A DNA stretch of 64,000 bases from Toxorhynchites rutilus septentrionalis (taxonomy: Eukaryota; Arthropoda; Insecta; Diptera; Culicidae): contig NC_073746.1 of the NCBI RefSeq assembly GCF_029784135.1, forward strand, positions 184,269,983-184,333,982. The letters run 5' to 3'. Positions within the stretch are counted from its first letter, which is position 1. The number at the start of each line of letters is the position of its first letter. Of the stretch, positions 13,705 through 23,448 are shown in pieces. Made by a program: the position numbers and the translations under genes. Under the pieces are notes generated by a model, which was given only the letters and a program-made list of their open reading frames with translations, had not been told where the DNA came from and did not search any database.

Positions 13705-16075
13705 CTACTTCATTTTTTGCATATGCATCAGATGTTTTCTCAGCGCTATTTGTTTCTCACGGAAAGATTTCTTCACCTTTCCGCGAGCTTTATGGCGAAT
13801 CATATTAAAGTTTTTGTTTTTACGCTTCTCGGAATTTGTTTTCGAACAAAAAGGATCATGGCGGTTGTCTTTATAGCCAAACTTGTCCCGACCCTCACGG
13901 CCTTTCTTCATACTCTCAAGACGTGCCTCCTTATCCGTTTTTCTCTTCTTGTAAATCATTTCGATATCATCCAGCTTAACGAACTCACTTTTCTCTTTCT
14001 CGAGTTGGCGTTTCTTACTGTTATGGGTCATCTTTTTCTTGATCTGCTCTTGTTCTATGCGTTGAAAATCTGCGTCGGTAAATATTTTAGTAAGAGCCAG
14101 CTCTTGAACCGCTTCTTTAGAAGTCAACGTAGTTACATTTTGTTCAGTTTGTTTTCTCTCGTTGTGTTTCACCTCAGATTCCGTGTTTTGTTTTTTCGAA
14201 CCTTTTTGTTTATTATTACTTCTATCTTCATTGGATGTTTTCACCTTTTTCTGTTTTGGTGCCTCTTCTTCTTCGTCATCGCTGGAGTCGCTGCCAGCAT
14301 CCGAGTCTGTTTCCCACTCACCTTCGCTTTCGCTATCACCATCATCATCAGAGTTATCATCTTCAGGTGATTGTTTTATCATTGTTATCCCTTTTTTAGG
14401 CTCAGGAAGCTCTTCATCGCTTTCAACATCAACCCAATCGGAATCTGACGAATTATTGACTTCTTCATCATTATCTATCTCAACAGCAGGAGATGTGTTC
14501 AACAATGCTTCTGTTCCCGGAATGTAATCCAACGCTTGGACTTCGCCGTACTTCTTAGGTTTTATTTCGACGCTTGCCTCTGTGGGGCGTCCTCGATCTT
14601 TTTTAGCTAAAAGCGTAGGAATCTGCTCTCGATAGAGCAAGATAAGAGACTTGGCTGCCATCATGACCGACTTTTCTTTGTAGTTTTTATACATCGTGAG
14701 ATCACGAAGCAGATCTTCGTTCATTGCTAATGGACATCGAATACAGATCTCACGAGCGGCATTCAATCCAATTGCCATGACATCACTCGAGTTGCGTTCG
14801 GTTACAAAGTTGTTCACTAAGGTTTTGATAACAGGTTCAATCAATTCTGGCGGCACAAGTTCATGGGATGATTGTGCAGCGAATTGTAAAATCCTCGTCA
14901 CTTGTCGTTGGTGAGGTTGGATGAATCTGTGTGAGATCAAAAGAAAATTAGCAAAGTACGAGATTTGTTCTACGCTTGATTTACCTTGTAATATATGGGT
15001 AGAAAGAGAATAAGAACAATTCATGTATTCCAATCAAACGAGAAATCATATCCAAGTGCATTAATTTCACCTCAAATCGTTCATTTCCGTTTTGTAATTG
15101 TTTAAACAAATTTTCAGCCAAACCCTGCGGATTATGGACTAAGTGCAAAGCCGAGAAATTGAAGCTGACTGCTTTAGTCTTCTTCTTCTGAGCTTGATTG
15201 TACAGTTTCTTTGCTGCATCCAACTGTCTCTTACGTTTTTTAGTTTTTTTGTTTACGCGATTCGTCATCATGATACCCTTCAGATCCACTTCCTTATCGC
15301 TGTCGTCCGATTCTTTCTCGTTCTCCTCGTCTGTTCCCAAAAAGAACTTCAGTGCTGCAACCATCACTTTGGTAACTTTCGAAAAACAGCCGACCGATGC
15401 GATGACATTTACGGTCTTGGTATCATCCCATATTCGTTTCTTGTACAGTTCAATCATAATGTCTATAGACATTTTTGCTGCCTTTGGGTTGGCATCCTTC
15501 AGCATTGTGTACATGAAATTTTGTAATGTTGAATTCAATTTCATATCCTTATGTTTGGCATTCATGTTTTTGATATCTGTAATTATGTGACCCTCAAGAA
15601 ATGTCCGGAGCGCTTTATCTGGGCAACGAAGTAACTCAAAAAACAGTTCTAGTAGATCCAATGGAGATATTAAGTTTTTATTACGCAGCAAAATTAATGC
15701 TCTGCAGAACGTGTTTCTCATTCCCGGATCAAGTGTTGTTGAATGCGTTTTCAATAAATCCACAATAGTTTGTGGAAATGTTTTTAGTTCTTCAACATAG
15801 CACTGCGCAACCTGTGAAATAGGACATGAGTTAATAATGTCTTTAAACTGTCGCCAGATCATTTTTATTTCTTCAATTATCACCTGAGCTAAAAACATCA
15901 TTGATTCACATAAGCCTTTGCTTTCCTTGTCCGGCTCTAAACGAAATACATCCAACACGCTCAGGAAGTGTTGGTATTGTTGAAGGAATTCTTCCCGGTA
16001 CGACTCAGGATCCCTTTTGATCAAATTCTGCAATTGCGGGAGATTATCCGGCAATTGATTATTGTGTCTCACCAT
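13705..16075 (-). CDS. SDAD1: Protein SDA1 homolog (60S ribosome biogenesis), three exons
   Basis: The exons on the minus strand are 16075-15884, 15811-14985 and 14926-13705 (2241 nt, 746 residues). The N-terminus ([13 protein letters not shown]) and the blocks [50 protein letters not shown] and [18 protein letters not shown] match the SDA1/NUC130 family. The central part is acidic ([10 protein letters not shown]) and the C-terminus is basic with the conserved [15 protein letters not shown] end. The family acts in the nucleolus and nucleus in pre-60S maturation and export. The first intron (15812-15883) is 72 bp and fully open, so a naive reading gives a protein with 24 extra residues. Removing it restores family spacing. 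The second intron (14927-14984) is 58 bp, GT-AG. Confidence 0.95.
15812..15883 (-). other. In-frame 72-bp intron of SDA1
   Basis: On the minus strand the donor is gctcag|gtgata and the acceptor is cctatttcacag|gttgcg. The length is a multiple of three and there is no stop codon, so intron retention would leave the frame open. Removing it joins FLAQ to VAQCY, matching the spacing of SDA1 proteins. Confidence 0.85.
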
Positions 16076-16465
16076 TTTCCAGTTTTATTTATGAAATGAA
16101 GTACGAATTCGATGAAGCACACGAGAACCCAAAAACACGCTGGTTCATTATGACATTTTGATTTGTCACATTGTCAAAACATATTTTTCGATGTAATGTG
16201 ATGCCAATGGTGGTGTTCAAGAAGTATCAATATTGCAAAAAAAACATAGACCTTGCGGTTTCCTGGTTGAACTTAATCCACATCGATATCTGTGAAATGT
16301 TTCATAGATTTTTCTAATCAATTGGAAAAAAATGCAAGATGCTGGCCTTGAAAAATGTACGTTTTGAGTGCGCTACACACGGTAGTTTTGGCTGACCGCG
16401 TTTGTACATTGGACAAAAAACGTTGCATGATAAGAATTTGAAAGTGACTACTGAACAACAATACA
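16076..16465. promoter_or_regulatory. SDA1 upstream region
   Basis: This stretch lies between the SDA1 start and the MITE and should contain its promoter. No clear core element is visible. Bases about 16390-16465 resemble 39605-39680 (acattggaca, then gaatttgaaa, then aacaacaa), so part of it is an unnamed dispersed repeat. Confidence 0.4.
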
Positions 16466-16902
16466 CCCAGCAAACATTAAATCGTATAATTTTGCACGTG
16501 CCAAGTCATACAAGAAATCCGAATAAATCATAATCGCATATAATATCAATCAAAGTATGTATCGTGTATATTTGAAATCGCATAAAATGTAAAAACTCGA
16601 TTTTATATACCATTATCAAATTAAGTCGCAATTCGGTATAATAAACATCAATTATATGATGTACATTGTCGTAAAATATATTTAATCCGCATCATATGCG
16701 TATATTATGCTGATGCAGTTTGTGTGTCGTATAAGCGTATAATTTAAATCGATTCAGTACTGTATTAAATCGTGTTGCATGCTGAAGAAAATCATGAAAC
16801 AGTAAATCATATTAGATCCTAATAAAGAACATATTACATCATATTGAAATGTCAAAGAAATGCTGATGCACTCGAAAGTTTTAACTGCTGTAGAATTGAT
16901 CT

Positions 16903-16965
16903 TCAGATAGCCGCGCGAGATAGCTGGTGGATGATAATCCAGACGACCGGAGTTCGAACCCACAT
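16903..16965 (+). repeat. tRNA-like (A box/B box) segment inside the MITE
   Basis: gagatagctggtgg resembles an A box, and ggagttcgaaccc, about 30 bases downstream, is a good B box. It lacks a closing acceptor stem, so it is probably a SINE head rather than a tRNA gene. Confidence 0.5.
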
Positions 16966-17313
16966 CGGAGTTTTCACCAAACATCAATCTGTGCCATTTT
17001 AAACATTCATATTCCACTCCCAACACAAGTCAATCAAACAATTATTATTTCTACGAACATAAATACTCATATAAAAAATGGCGATTCGTGAGGCTATAAT
17101 AAACATTTCACGAAAATATTATGCGCCATTTGTTTTTTTTATATGTTTGTAATAAATCGTATATGAGTATGACAAAAGTCGTATTTGGTGCTTTGACAAC
17201 TCATGAATATATTCATATTAGATCGCAATTCAATTTCAACATAATCGCTATTATAGCCTAACAAAGTTGCATATTCATCCAAACAAATTCGGTAAGCATT
17301 TGCCATGTATGTA

Positions 17314-17743
17314 AGTTAACACCCACATCCCCATGTACTACACGAACAGATCAACTAACCACCGAACAACAGCGGTGACCCACTTCCAATAGAGCTAACG
17401 CATCAGTTCTCCGGGCGACACATGAACAAACAGCGCATCATCATTGACGGCGCATCGACCTGAATATTTGCACCGTCAACATCATCGATACCAACGACCC
17501 ATCGAAACATCGACCTATCGTTCGATACACAATCCTAAGGCTCAGCGCTTTGGCCAGGTCGAAGTCCACCACGATCGAGCTCACCGGAACCAAACTGGAG
17601 AATCAGCATAACCGTACGCCGCGTTAGGGAACTCAGCTCAGGCTAATTAGTAAGGAATAAAGTCAGTCATAATTCGATGTTCAAGTGAGGTAGTTCGTTT
17701 ATAATTTTTTAAAAACCTTCCCAAAGGCCTAACTTCTTTAACT
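17314..17743 (+). repeat. Errantivirus 5' LTR
   Basis: 430 bp, bounded by agttaa and ttaact. An aataaa polyadenylation motif lies at 17656-17661. It matches the 3' LTR at 25186-25615 with no difference that I could find. Confidence 0.95.
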
Positions 17744-17760
17744 GGCGCAGTCGGTAGGAT
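17743..17760 (+). promoter_or_regulatory. Primer binding site, tRNA-Ser type
   Basis: tggcgcagtcggtaggat overlaps the last T of the LTR. It is complementary to a 3' end ending in cgactgcgcca, matching a serine tRNA acceptor stem plus CCA. This is the primer site used by the 17.6/297 group. Confidence 0.85.
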
Positions 17761-17986
17761 GCGATTACCGCTCAAGTGTTTCGAAATAGATATGAAATAG
17801 TGATCGAATTGATTAAGTGCAGAACAATATCGGATTAACAGAAAATAGAAATAATCTAGTGCAAAGTGAAGTTTAACTGAATAACGAGAAAAAGAGGCCC
17901 AAATACAAAAGACAATACGTGTGCTTCGAAAAAGACTTGAACATTACTAATGTTTGTTTCAAAGAAGAAATTTATCAGATCAATCA

Positions 17987-18039
17987 ATGAAGGTGCTATC
18001 GGGAAGAACCACTCTGCGAATATTAGTTTTATTCTCCAT
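17987..18039 (+). CDS. env: Errantivirus env exon 1 (signal peptide)
   Basis: A short exon opens with the ATG at 17987, encodes 17 codons ending in a hydrophobic run (LRILVLFS), and stops at the splice donor at|gtaagt (18039/18040). In unspliced RNA it terminates one codon later. It leaves two bases of a codon, and the acceptor at 23448 supplies the third, so splicing to 23449 is exactly in phase with the env frame. Errantivirus env is known to be made from a spliced subgenomic RNA. Both ATG contexts in this region are weak, and an upstream ATG at 17950 is in another frame. Expression control is therefore unclear. Confidence 0.8.
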
Positions 18040-18210
18040 GTAAGTAATTCTCCACAATTATTATCTTATACCTTCTATATAACTAAAGTTAAAACACCCA
18101 ATGTGGCAGAATTGATATCTGCATAAATATTAATAATATCATTATCAAAAGAAATTAAACGTATGTGCAAGTAGACCACCTCGCGTAGCGAGTAACTAGT
18201 GTGTAACAAA

Positions 18211-18552
18211 CAGAGAGCATATCTGTAGTTCCACTAGTGCGGAAAGTTCTTATCAGACCATCCAACGGTGAAGTGCTAATCTCACACCGCGTAGGAGACT
18301 GATCGCATAGCAGAGTGAATATCTGTGGTAGATGCGATCGGTACAATAAGATTTCCCCCGGTCGAAAGCACAGTGTCTACACAGCAGAGAGAATATCTGC
18401 GCCGTGTGTAGCCAGCCGCGTTTAGATTGTAAGAAACAATCGCCATATAAAATATCGCGTTTAGATTTAAGATCTGCGCCGTGTGTAGCCAGCCGCGTTT
18501 AGATTGTAAGAAACAATCGCCATATAAAATATCGCGTTTAGATTTAAGAAAA
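18211..18552 (+). repeat. Repeats in the errantivirus leader
   Basis: Two layers are visible. Three diverged motifs of the form cagag-g-atatctg start at 18211, 18311 and 18384. A perfect 77-bp tandem duplication follows, with units starting at 18395 and 18472 (atctgcgccgtgtgtagcc). The first resembles the motif arrays that act as insulator or regulatory sites in the gypsy leader, but the sequence does not match the Su(Hw) site. The second is a recent duplication. Confidence 0.8.
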
Positions 18553-18602
18553 TTCTAAAGAAAAACTAATCAAATTTCTTCACCCCCGAGATATAGGATT
18601 TG

Positions 18603-19949
18603 ATGGACCGTTTCCATCCCTATAATTTAAGAAATCGAGAAATGAACACGGAAATGAACAATTCTCCTAACCCAATACCTCCTCCTCCACCTCAACCGAA
18701 TCCTTTACTACCCCCTAGACAGAACATGAATCGAATTGAAGAAACAAACAGAATATTCGAACAGGCTGAAAAGATTACGAAATCTCTCCAAACACCCCAA
18801 GCGGTGAGAGAACTGCAACCATTCGACGGCAATCCCGTTAAGTTGCATAGTTTCATTAGGTCCGTCGAACATTTTATGCCATTCATGGAACCTATTAAAA
18901 ATACACCTTTCGAGCAAATTTGGCTTCAAGCTATAAGAAGCAAAATAATTAATGAAGCGGACCAAGTCCTAGAAACTTATGGAACTTCTCTCAACTGGGA
19001 TGAGATTAAAGCAAATCTCATCGCTTATTATAATGATAAACGTGACTCAGTCACACTTACCCGCGAGCTGTTTCAACTTCAGCAAAACGGATCAGTTGAA
19101 CAATTTTTTGGACAAGTACAAAATCTTCTATCCTTACTAATTAATAATACTAATATTTCTCCAAGAGAAGAGAATATTAAAAATGATAGAAACTCGACGC
19201 ATAAGGAAAATGCTCTACAGGTTTTCCTAGCAGGGCTGAAAGAGCCGATTGGAGGGAACGTGCGTGCACGTCAACCCAGAAATATAAAACAAGCATTTGA
19301 TGCTGCGGTAGAAGAACGTAACTATCAAAGTCGTACGGGCTTAAGTAAACCGACTTTAACACCACGTTTACCCAAACCAATACATTTTTATCCTCAATTA
19401 CAAACTCGTCAACCGATGTTTAATCATCGACCATTTATTCCCCGTCAACCATATCAATCATATCAGCATGAAAGTATTCCAACCAGACCAAACTTTACGC
19501 CTCGTTTTCCAGCTCCACCTCAGGGCAATAATACCAACAATGGACAACTTCGGAAAGCATTACCGAGTCCAATGAATGCTGATAAATCCATTCGCTCTAA
19601 ATATGTAAATTACGTTAATAGACCACCGCATAATTATAATGCAAGAAGCCAATTCTTTCCTGCTGTCCCACCGAGACCAGCACGGATAACGGAATTAAGA
19701 AATATTGAACAAACTCAACAAAACGCTCAAGAGTATCAATACGAGTATCAATGTTATCCCTTGGCAAGTTATCACCACGATTACTACCCAACGCCAATGG
19801 ATAATTATTCATACGAAGAAGACCATTCAGAAATACATTTAGAAAATGAGCAAGAAACTTCCAATGAGACCTACGAACAAGAAACTTCTAGCGAAGCAGT
19901 CGATAACCTAAATTTTCAACTGGAAAGCACATCCCATTTCCCCAGGTAA
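18603..19949 (+). CDS. gag: Errantivirus Gag
   Basis: 448 codons from the ATG at 18603 to the TAA at 19947. The N-terminus is proline-rich (NPIPPPPPQPNP). The middle has the helical capsid-like region of Ty3/gypsy Gag (around FDGNPVKLHSFI and FQLQQNGSVEQFFGQV). The C-terminal third is Arg/Pro/Gln-rich and basic and has no zinc knuckle, as usual for errantiviruses. A slippery-type heptamer sits four codons before the stop, and the pol frame is open through this point, so Gag-Pol is likely made by -1 frameshifting. The frame is intact. Confidence 0.92.
   Translation: MDRFHPYNLRNREMNTEMNNSPNPIPPPPPQPNPLLPPRQNMNRIEETNRIFEQAEKITKSLQTPQAVRELQPFDGNPVKLHSFIRSVEHFMPFMEPIKNTPFEQIWLQAIRSKIINEADQVLETYGTSLNWDEIKANLIAYYNDKRDSVTLTRELFQLQQNGSVEQFFGQVQNLLSLLINNTNISPREENIKNDRNSTHKENALQVFLAGLKEPIGGNVRARQPRNIKQAFDAAVEERNYQSRTGLSKPTLTPRLPKPIHFYPQLQTRQPMFNHRPFIPRQPYQSYQHESIPTRPNFTPRFPAPPQGNNTNNGQLRKALPSPMNADKSIRSKYVNYVNRPPHNYNARSQFFPAVPPRPARITELRNIEQTQQNAQEYQYEYQCYPLASYHHDYYPTPMDNYSYEEDHSEIHLENEQETSNETYEQETSSEAVDNLNFQLESTSHFPR
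19937..19943 (+). promoter_or_regulatory. Candidate -1 frameshift site (tttcccc)
   Basis: The heptamer reads T TTC CCC in the gag frame, fitting the X XXY YYZ rule. It lies immediately upstream of the gag stop, and the pol frame is the -1 frame and stays open from here. A weaker alternative is the A-run at 19953-19959, but that lies past the stop codon. No downstream pseudoknot was established. Confidence 0.5.
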
Positions 19950-19972
19950 ACTCAAAAAATTTCATCCCTTAC

Positions 19973-22900
19973 ATGGAAATTCCCACACGTCAAGGGTTTG
20001 GATTGAAATTATTGATAGATACGGGAGCTAACAAAAATTATTTATGCCCCCGATTTGTGAAAAAATCCTTTGCGCTGCCTACACCAACTGTTGTCTCCAA
20101 CATCTCAGGCACTCACAAAATTGAACGATATGTCGACTTCAATCCATTTCCCGACTTAACTGATAAATCGTTCAAATTTCATATTTTTGATTTTCATAAT
20201 TTTTTCCACGGCCTTATTGGGTATGAAACGCTTCAGGAACTTAAAGCGAAGATTGAAACAGATGACAATTCCATAACCATATTAGGAACAAAACTTCAGA
20301 TGCTCAGAAAACATCCAGAACCTTTCTCAAAGGAAATTTCAAGAGAAACCATTCATAATATAGAGATACCAGTTTCCGAGCAATCAGGTGATTTTTTACT
20401 AGAAGATGATCTCGAAATCAATACAAACCTTTTCATATGTGCTGGTTTATACCAAGCAGTAGGTCATAAAGCCATTGTCAGTCTCAAGAACAGTTCAACT
20501 GAGAATCAAACACTTTCATTAGATTATCCACTTGAGATCACTCTTAATAACTTTGAATGCTTGGTTGAGCAAAACGAATTCAATTTTTTGGAAGCTCGTC
20601 CTGACAGATTCAGAAAACTTATGGACCAACTTCGTCTGGATCATTTAAACAGAGAAGAGAAAAATAGTTTGATCAATGTCATTGAGGAAAATCAAGATAT
20701 TTTTCACCTCGACAACGAACCCCTTACAGCTACTAATGTTGTGAAACATAAAATTTTGACCCATGATGAGATACCTGTGTATCAGAAAAGCTATAGGTAT
20801 CCTCATTGCCATAAAGAGGAAGTCGGCAAACAAATTCAGAAAATGCTTGATGAAAACATAATTCGTCCTTCTACGTCACCATGGAATTCACCCATTTGGG
20901 TCGTTCCGAAGAAAGCGGATGCTGCAGGTATTCAAAAATGGAGAATCGTCGTTGATTACAGAAAGCTCAATGCTAAAACTGTGGATGATAAATTCCCCAT
21001 ACCGAATATCACGGATATCCTAGATAAATTAGGGAGGAGTAAATATTTTACAACCCTAGATTTAGCTTCGGGATTCCACCAAATTCTGATGGAAAAAGAC
21101 GATATTCAAAAAACTGCATTTTCAACTGAGAACGGCCACTACGAATATCTAAGAATGCCATTCGGGCTGAAAAACGCCCCGGCAACATTTCAGAGAACAA
21201 TGAATGCTGTGCTGGTAGGCCTAGCCGGATTTATCTGCCTAGTGTATATGGACGATATCATTGTATTCAGCAGCAGTTTACAAGAACACTGCAACAACTT
21301 AAATAAAATTTTCGCTGCTCTTAAAAAAGCCAACTTAAAAATACAGCTCGACAAAAGTGAATTTTTGAAGAAAGAGGTCTCCTTCCTCGGTCACGTGGTG
21401 AATGAAGAAGGTGTAAAACCAAACCCAGAAAAAATTGAAGTTATCCAAAATTGGCCAATTCCCAAAACCGAGAAGGACATTAAATCCTTCTTAGGAACAC
21501 TGGGATACTATAGAAAATTCATAAAGGATTTCAGCCGGATAACGAAACCGCTAACACAATGTCTTCGGAAAAATGAGAAAGTAGAACATACTCCAGAATT
21601 TCTAAAAGCATTCAACAAGTGCAAACAGATACTTTCTAGCAGCGCTATTCTAATACACCCAGATTTCGAAAAAACCTTCATATTGACAACAGATGCATCC
21701 AAATACGCAATAGGAGCTGTTCTCTCACAAGGTCCAATCGGAAGAGATAAACCTGTTGCTTTTGCATCGAGAACACTCAGTCAAACCGAAGAAAAGTACT
21801 CCACTATTGAGAAGGAGTTACTAGCTATTTATTGGGCAACCAAATATTTCCGACCGTACCTTTTCGGAAATAAATTCATTTTATACACAGATCACAAGCC
21901 GCTTACTTGCGCCGTGAACTTGAAAGATCCTTCAAGTAAAATTGCCAGATGGATGATTGCTTTAATGGACTATTCCTACGATATAAGATATCGTGCCGGA
22001 AAACAAAATGTCGTTGCCGATGGCCTCTCTAGAATTCCCCAAAATTTAAATCTGAATGAAGAACAAAATGATTCTTCATCAGACGCTGCTACGCAACATT
22101 CGGCAGACACCGATGACTCGGAATTTATCGCATGTACCGAAAAACCGGTAAACACTTTTTCCAATCAGATCATTTTGAAAATAGATGGAACTGAGAGTGA
22201 GACCACCGGAGAACAAGTTTTTCCCAAAGTCCTAAGACACACGTTTACAAAAGTGAATTTTGGTGTACCAATATTACTAAGAATATTCAAAGAATTCATG
22301 GATCCTAAAAGAGTAAATTGCATTTACTGCCCAGAAAATCTCATCAACACCCTTCAAATTGTGTATAAAAACTATTTTTCTCGCGTCAAAACGTTTAAAG
22401 TAGTTATTTCACAAAAGTTCTTAATTGACTTAAAAACTGAAGAAGAACAGAATGAAGTCATAAATACAACACATACAAGAGCTCACAGAGGCATCGAAGA
22501 AAATCTGATGGCTATCAGCCAGAAATTCTACTTCCCGAACATGAAAAGGAAAGTTAGAACACACGTCACATTGTGCAATACGTGTAAAACTGCTAAATAT
22601 GAGCGACATCCTTATAAATTGAACCTAGCCCAAACTCCAATACCTAAAAAGCCGCTAGACATAGTTCATGTTGATATATTCATATGTCAACCAAACACGT
22701 TCATATCCGTGGTAGACAAATTATCGAAGTTCGGAATGCTTTTTCCAATTAAATCGAGATCGATTCCTGACGTCCGTTCAGGACTGACAAAATTCTTCTC
22801 AACATATGGGATACCCAGACTTTTGGTCAGTGACAATGAACCAGCACTAAAGTCTGTTGAAGTAAGAGGCATGTTAGAAGAACTAGGAATTGAAACATAT

Positions 22901-23404
22901 TTCACACCATCTAATAAAAGCGAAGTGAATGGAATCGTTGAACGATTTCACTCAACAATTGCAGAAATGTTTCGCTGTTGTAGATCGAAACATGAGGGAT
23001 TAAGTAAGAAAGAGTTGTTTAGAGTCACTGTAGCACTTTATAACGACACTATTCACTCTTCAACCAAGATGCGACCCAAAGAAGTATTCTTTGGAATAAA
23101 AGAGGGAGAGGTGAGACCGAGTAACATTGAAGAAATTGTTAGGAAAAGGAATGAAATATACAATGAAGCAACATTAGCTCTCATTAAAAAACAAAAACAA
23201 GATTTACAGCACCACAACAAAAACAAGGAAGCTGACCCATCACTGGAAGTGGACGAAACTGTATACGTCGCGCGCCAAGGGGTCAAAAGTAAAACAAAGG
23301 ATAAGTATAAACGATATCAAATCGCAAGAGATAACACAAAAACCTTCCAAGATCAGAATGGAAGAACGATACATAAAACAAAAATAAGACGTCAAAGAAA
23401 ATGA
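19973..23404 (+). CDS. pol: Errantivirus Pol (protease, RT, RNase H, integrase)
   Basis: 1143 codons if counted from the first ATG; the frame is already open upstream through the gag end. The aspartic protease has LLIDTGA (Asp16). The reverse transcriptase has YMDD at residues 425-428 (21245-21256). RNase H has TTDAS (Asp574). The integrase has an HHCC zinc domain (HTRAHRG, then CNTCK). Its catalytic triad is Asp901, Asp954 and Glu990, giving the D,D-35-E spacing. No frameshift or stop was found and every key residue is present, so the enzyme set looks functional. It acts in the virus-like particle and nucleus to copy and integrate the element. Confidence 0.96.
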   Translation: MEIPTRQGFGLKLLIDTGANKNYLCPRFVKKSFALPTPTVVSNISGTHKIERYVDFNPFPDLTDKSFKFHIFDFHNFFHGLIGYETLQELKAKIETDDNSITILGTKLQMLRKHPEPFSKEISRETIHNIEIPVSEQSGDFLLEDDLEINTNLFICAGLYQAVGHKAIVSLKNSSTENQTLSLDYPLEITLNNFECLVEQNEFNFLEARPDRFRKLMDQLRLDHLNREEKNSLINVIEENQDIFHLDNEPLTATNVVKHKILTHDEIPVYQKSYRYPHCHKEEVGKQIQKMLDENIIRPSTSPWNSPIWVVPKKADAAGIQKWRIVVDYRKLNAKTVDDKFPIPNITDILDKLGRSKYFTTLDLASGFHQILMEKDDIQKTAFSTENGHYEYLRMPFGLKNAPATFQRTMNAVLVGLAGFICLVYMDDIIVFSSSLQEHCNNLNKIFAALKKANLKIQLDKSEFLKKEVSFLGHVVNEEGVKPNPEKIEVIQNWPIPKTEKDIKSFLGTLGYYRKFIKDFSRITKPLTQCLRKNEKVEHTPEFLKAFNKCKQILSSSAILIHPDFEKTFILTTDASKYAIGAVLSQGPIGRDKPVAFASRTLSQTEEKYSTIEKELLAIYWATKYFRPYLFGNKFILYTDHKPLTCAVNLKDPSSKIARWMIALMDYSYDIRYRAGKQNVVADGLSRIPQNLNLNEEQNDSSSDAATQHSADTDDSEFIACTEKPVNTFSNQIILKIDGTESETTGEQVFPKVLRHTFTKVNFGVPILLRIFKEFMDPKRVNCIYCPENLINTLQIVYKNYFSRVKTFKVVISQKFLIDLKTEEEQNEVINTTHTRAHRGIEENLMAISQKFYFPNMKRKVRTHVTLCNTCKTAKYERHPYKLNLAQTPIPKKPLDIVHVDIFICQPNTFISVVDKLSKFGMLFPIKSRSIPDVRSGLTKFFSTYGIPRLLVSDNEPALKSVEVRGMLEELGIETYFTPSNKSEVNGIVERFHSTIAEMFRCCRSKHEGLSKKELFRVTVALYNDTIHSSTKMRPKEVFFGIKEGEVRPSNIEEIVRKRNEIYNEATLALIKKQKQDLQHHNKNKEADPSLEVDETVYVARQGVKSKTKDKYKRYQIARDNTKTFQDQNGRTIHKTKIRRQRK

Positions 23405-23448
23405 CGTCTCGAAACCCAAAGTAGTACTCACATATTTCTCTATTCCAG

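Noticed and set aside
13717..14527. Long plus-strand frames rich in Phe/Leu/Ser
   Set aside because: They are the antisense of the acidic Asp/Glu/Lys-rich part of SDA1 and have no independent support.
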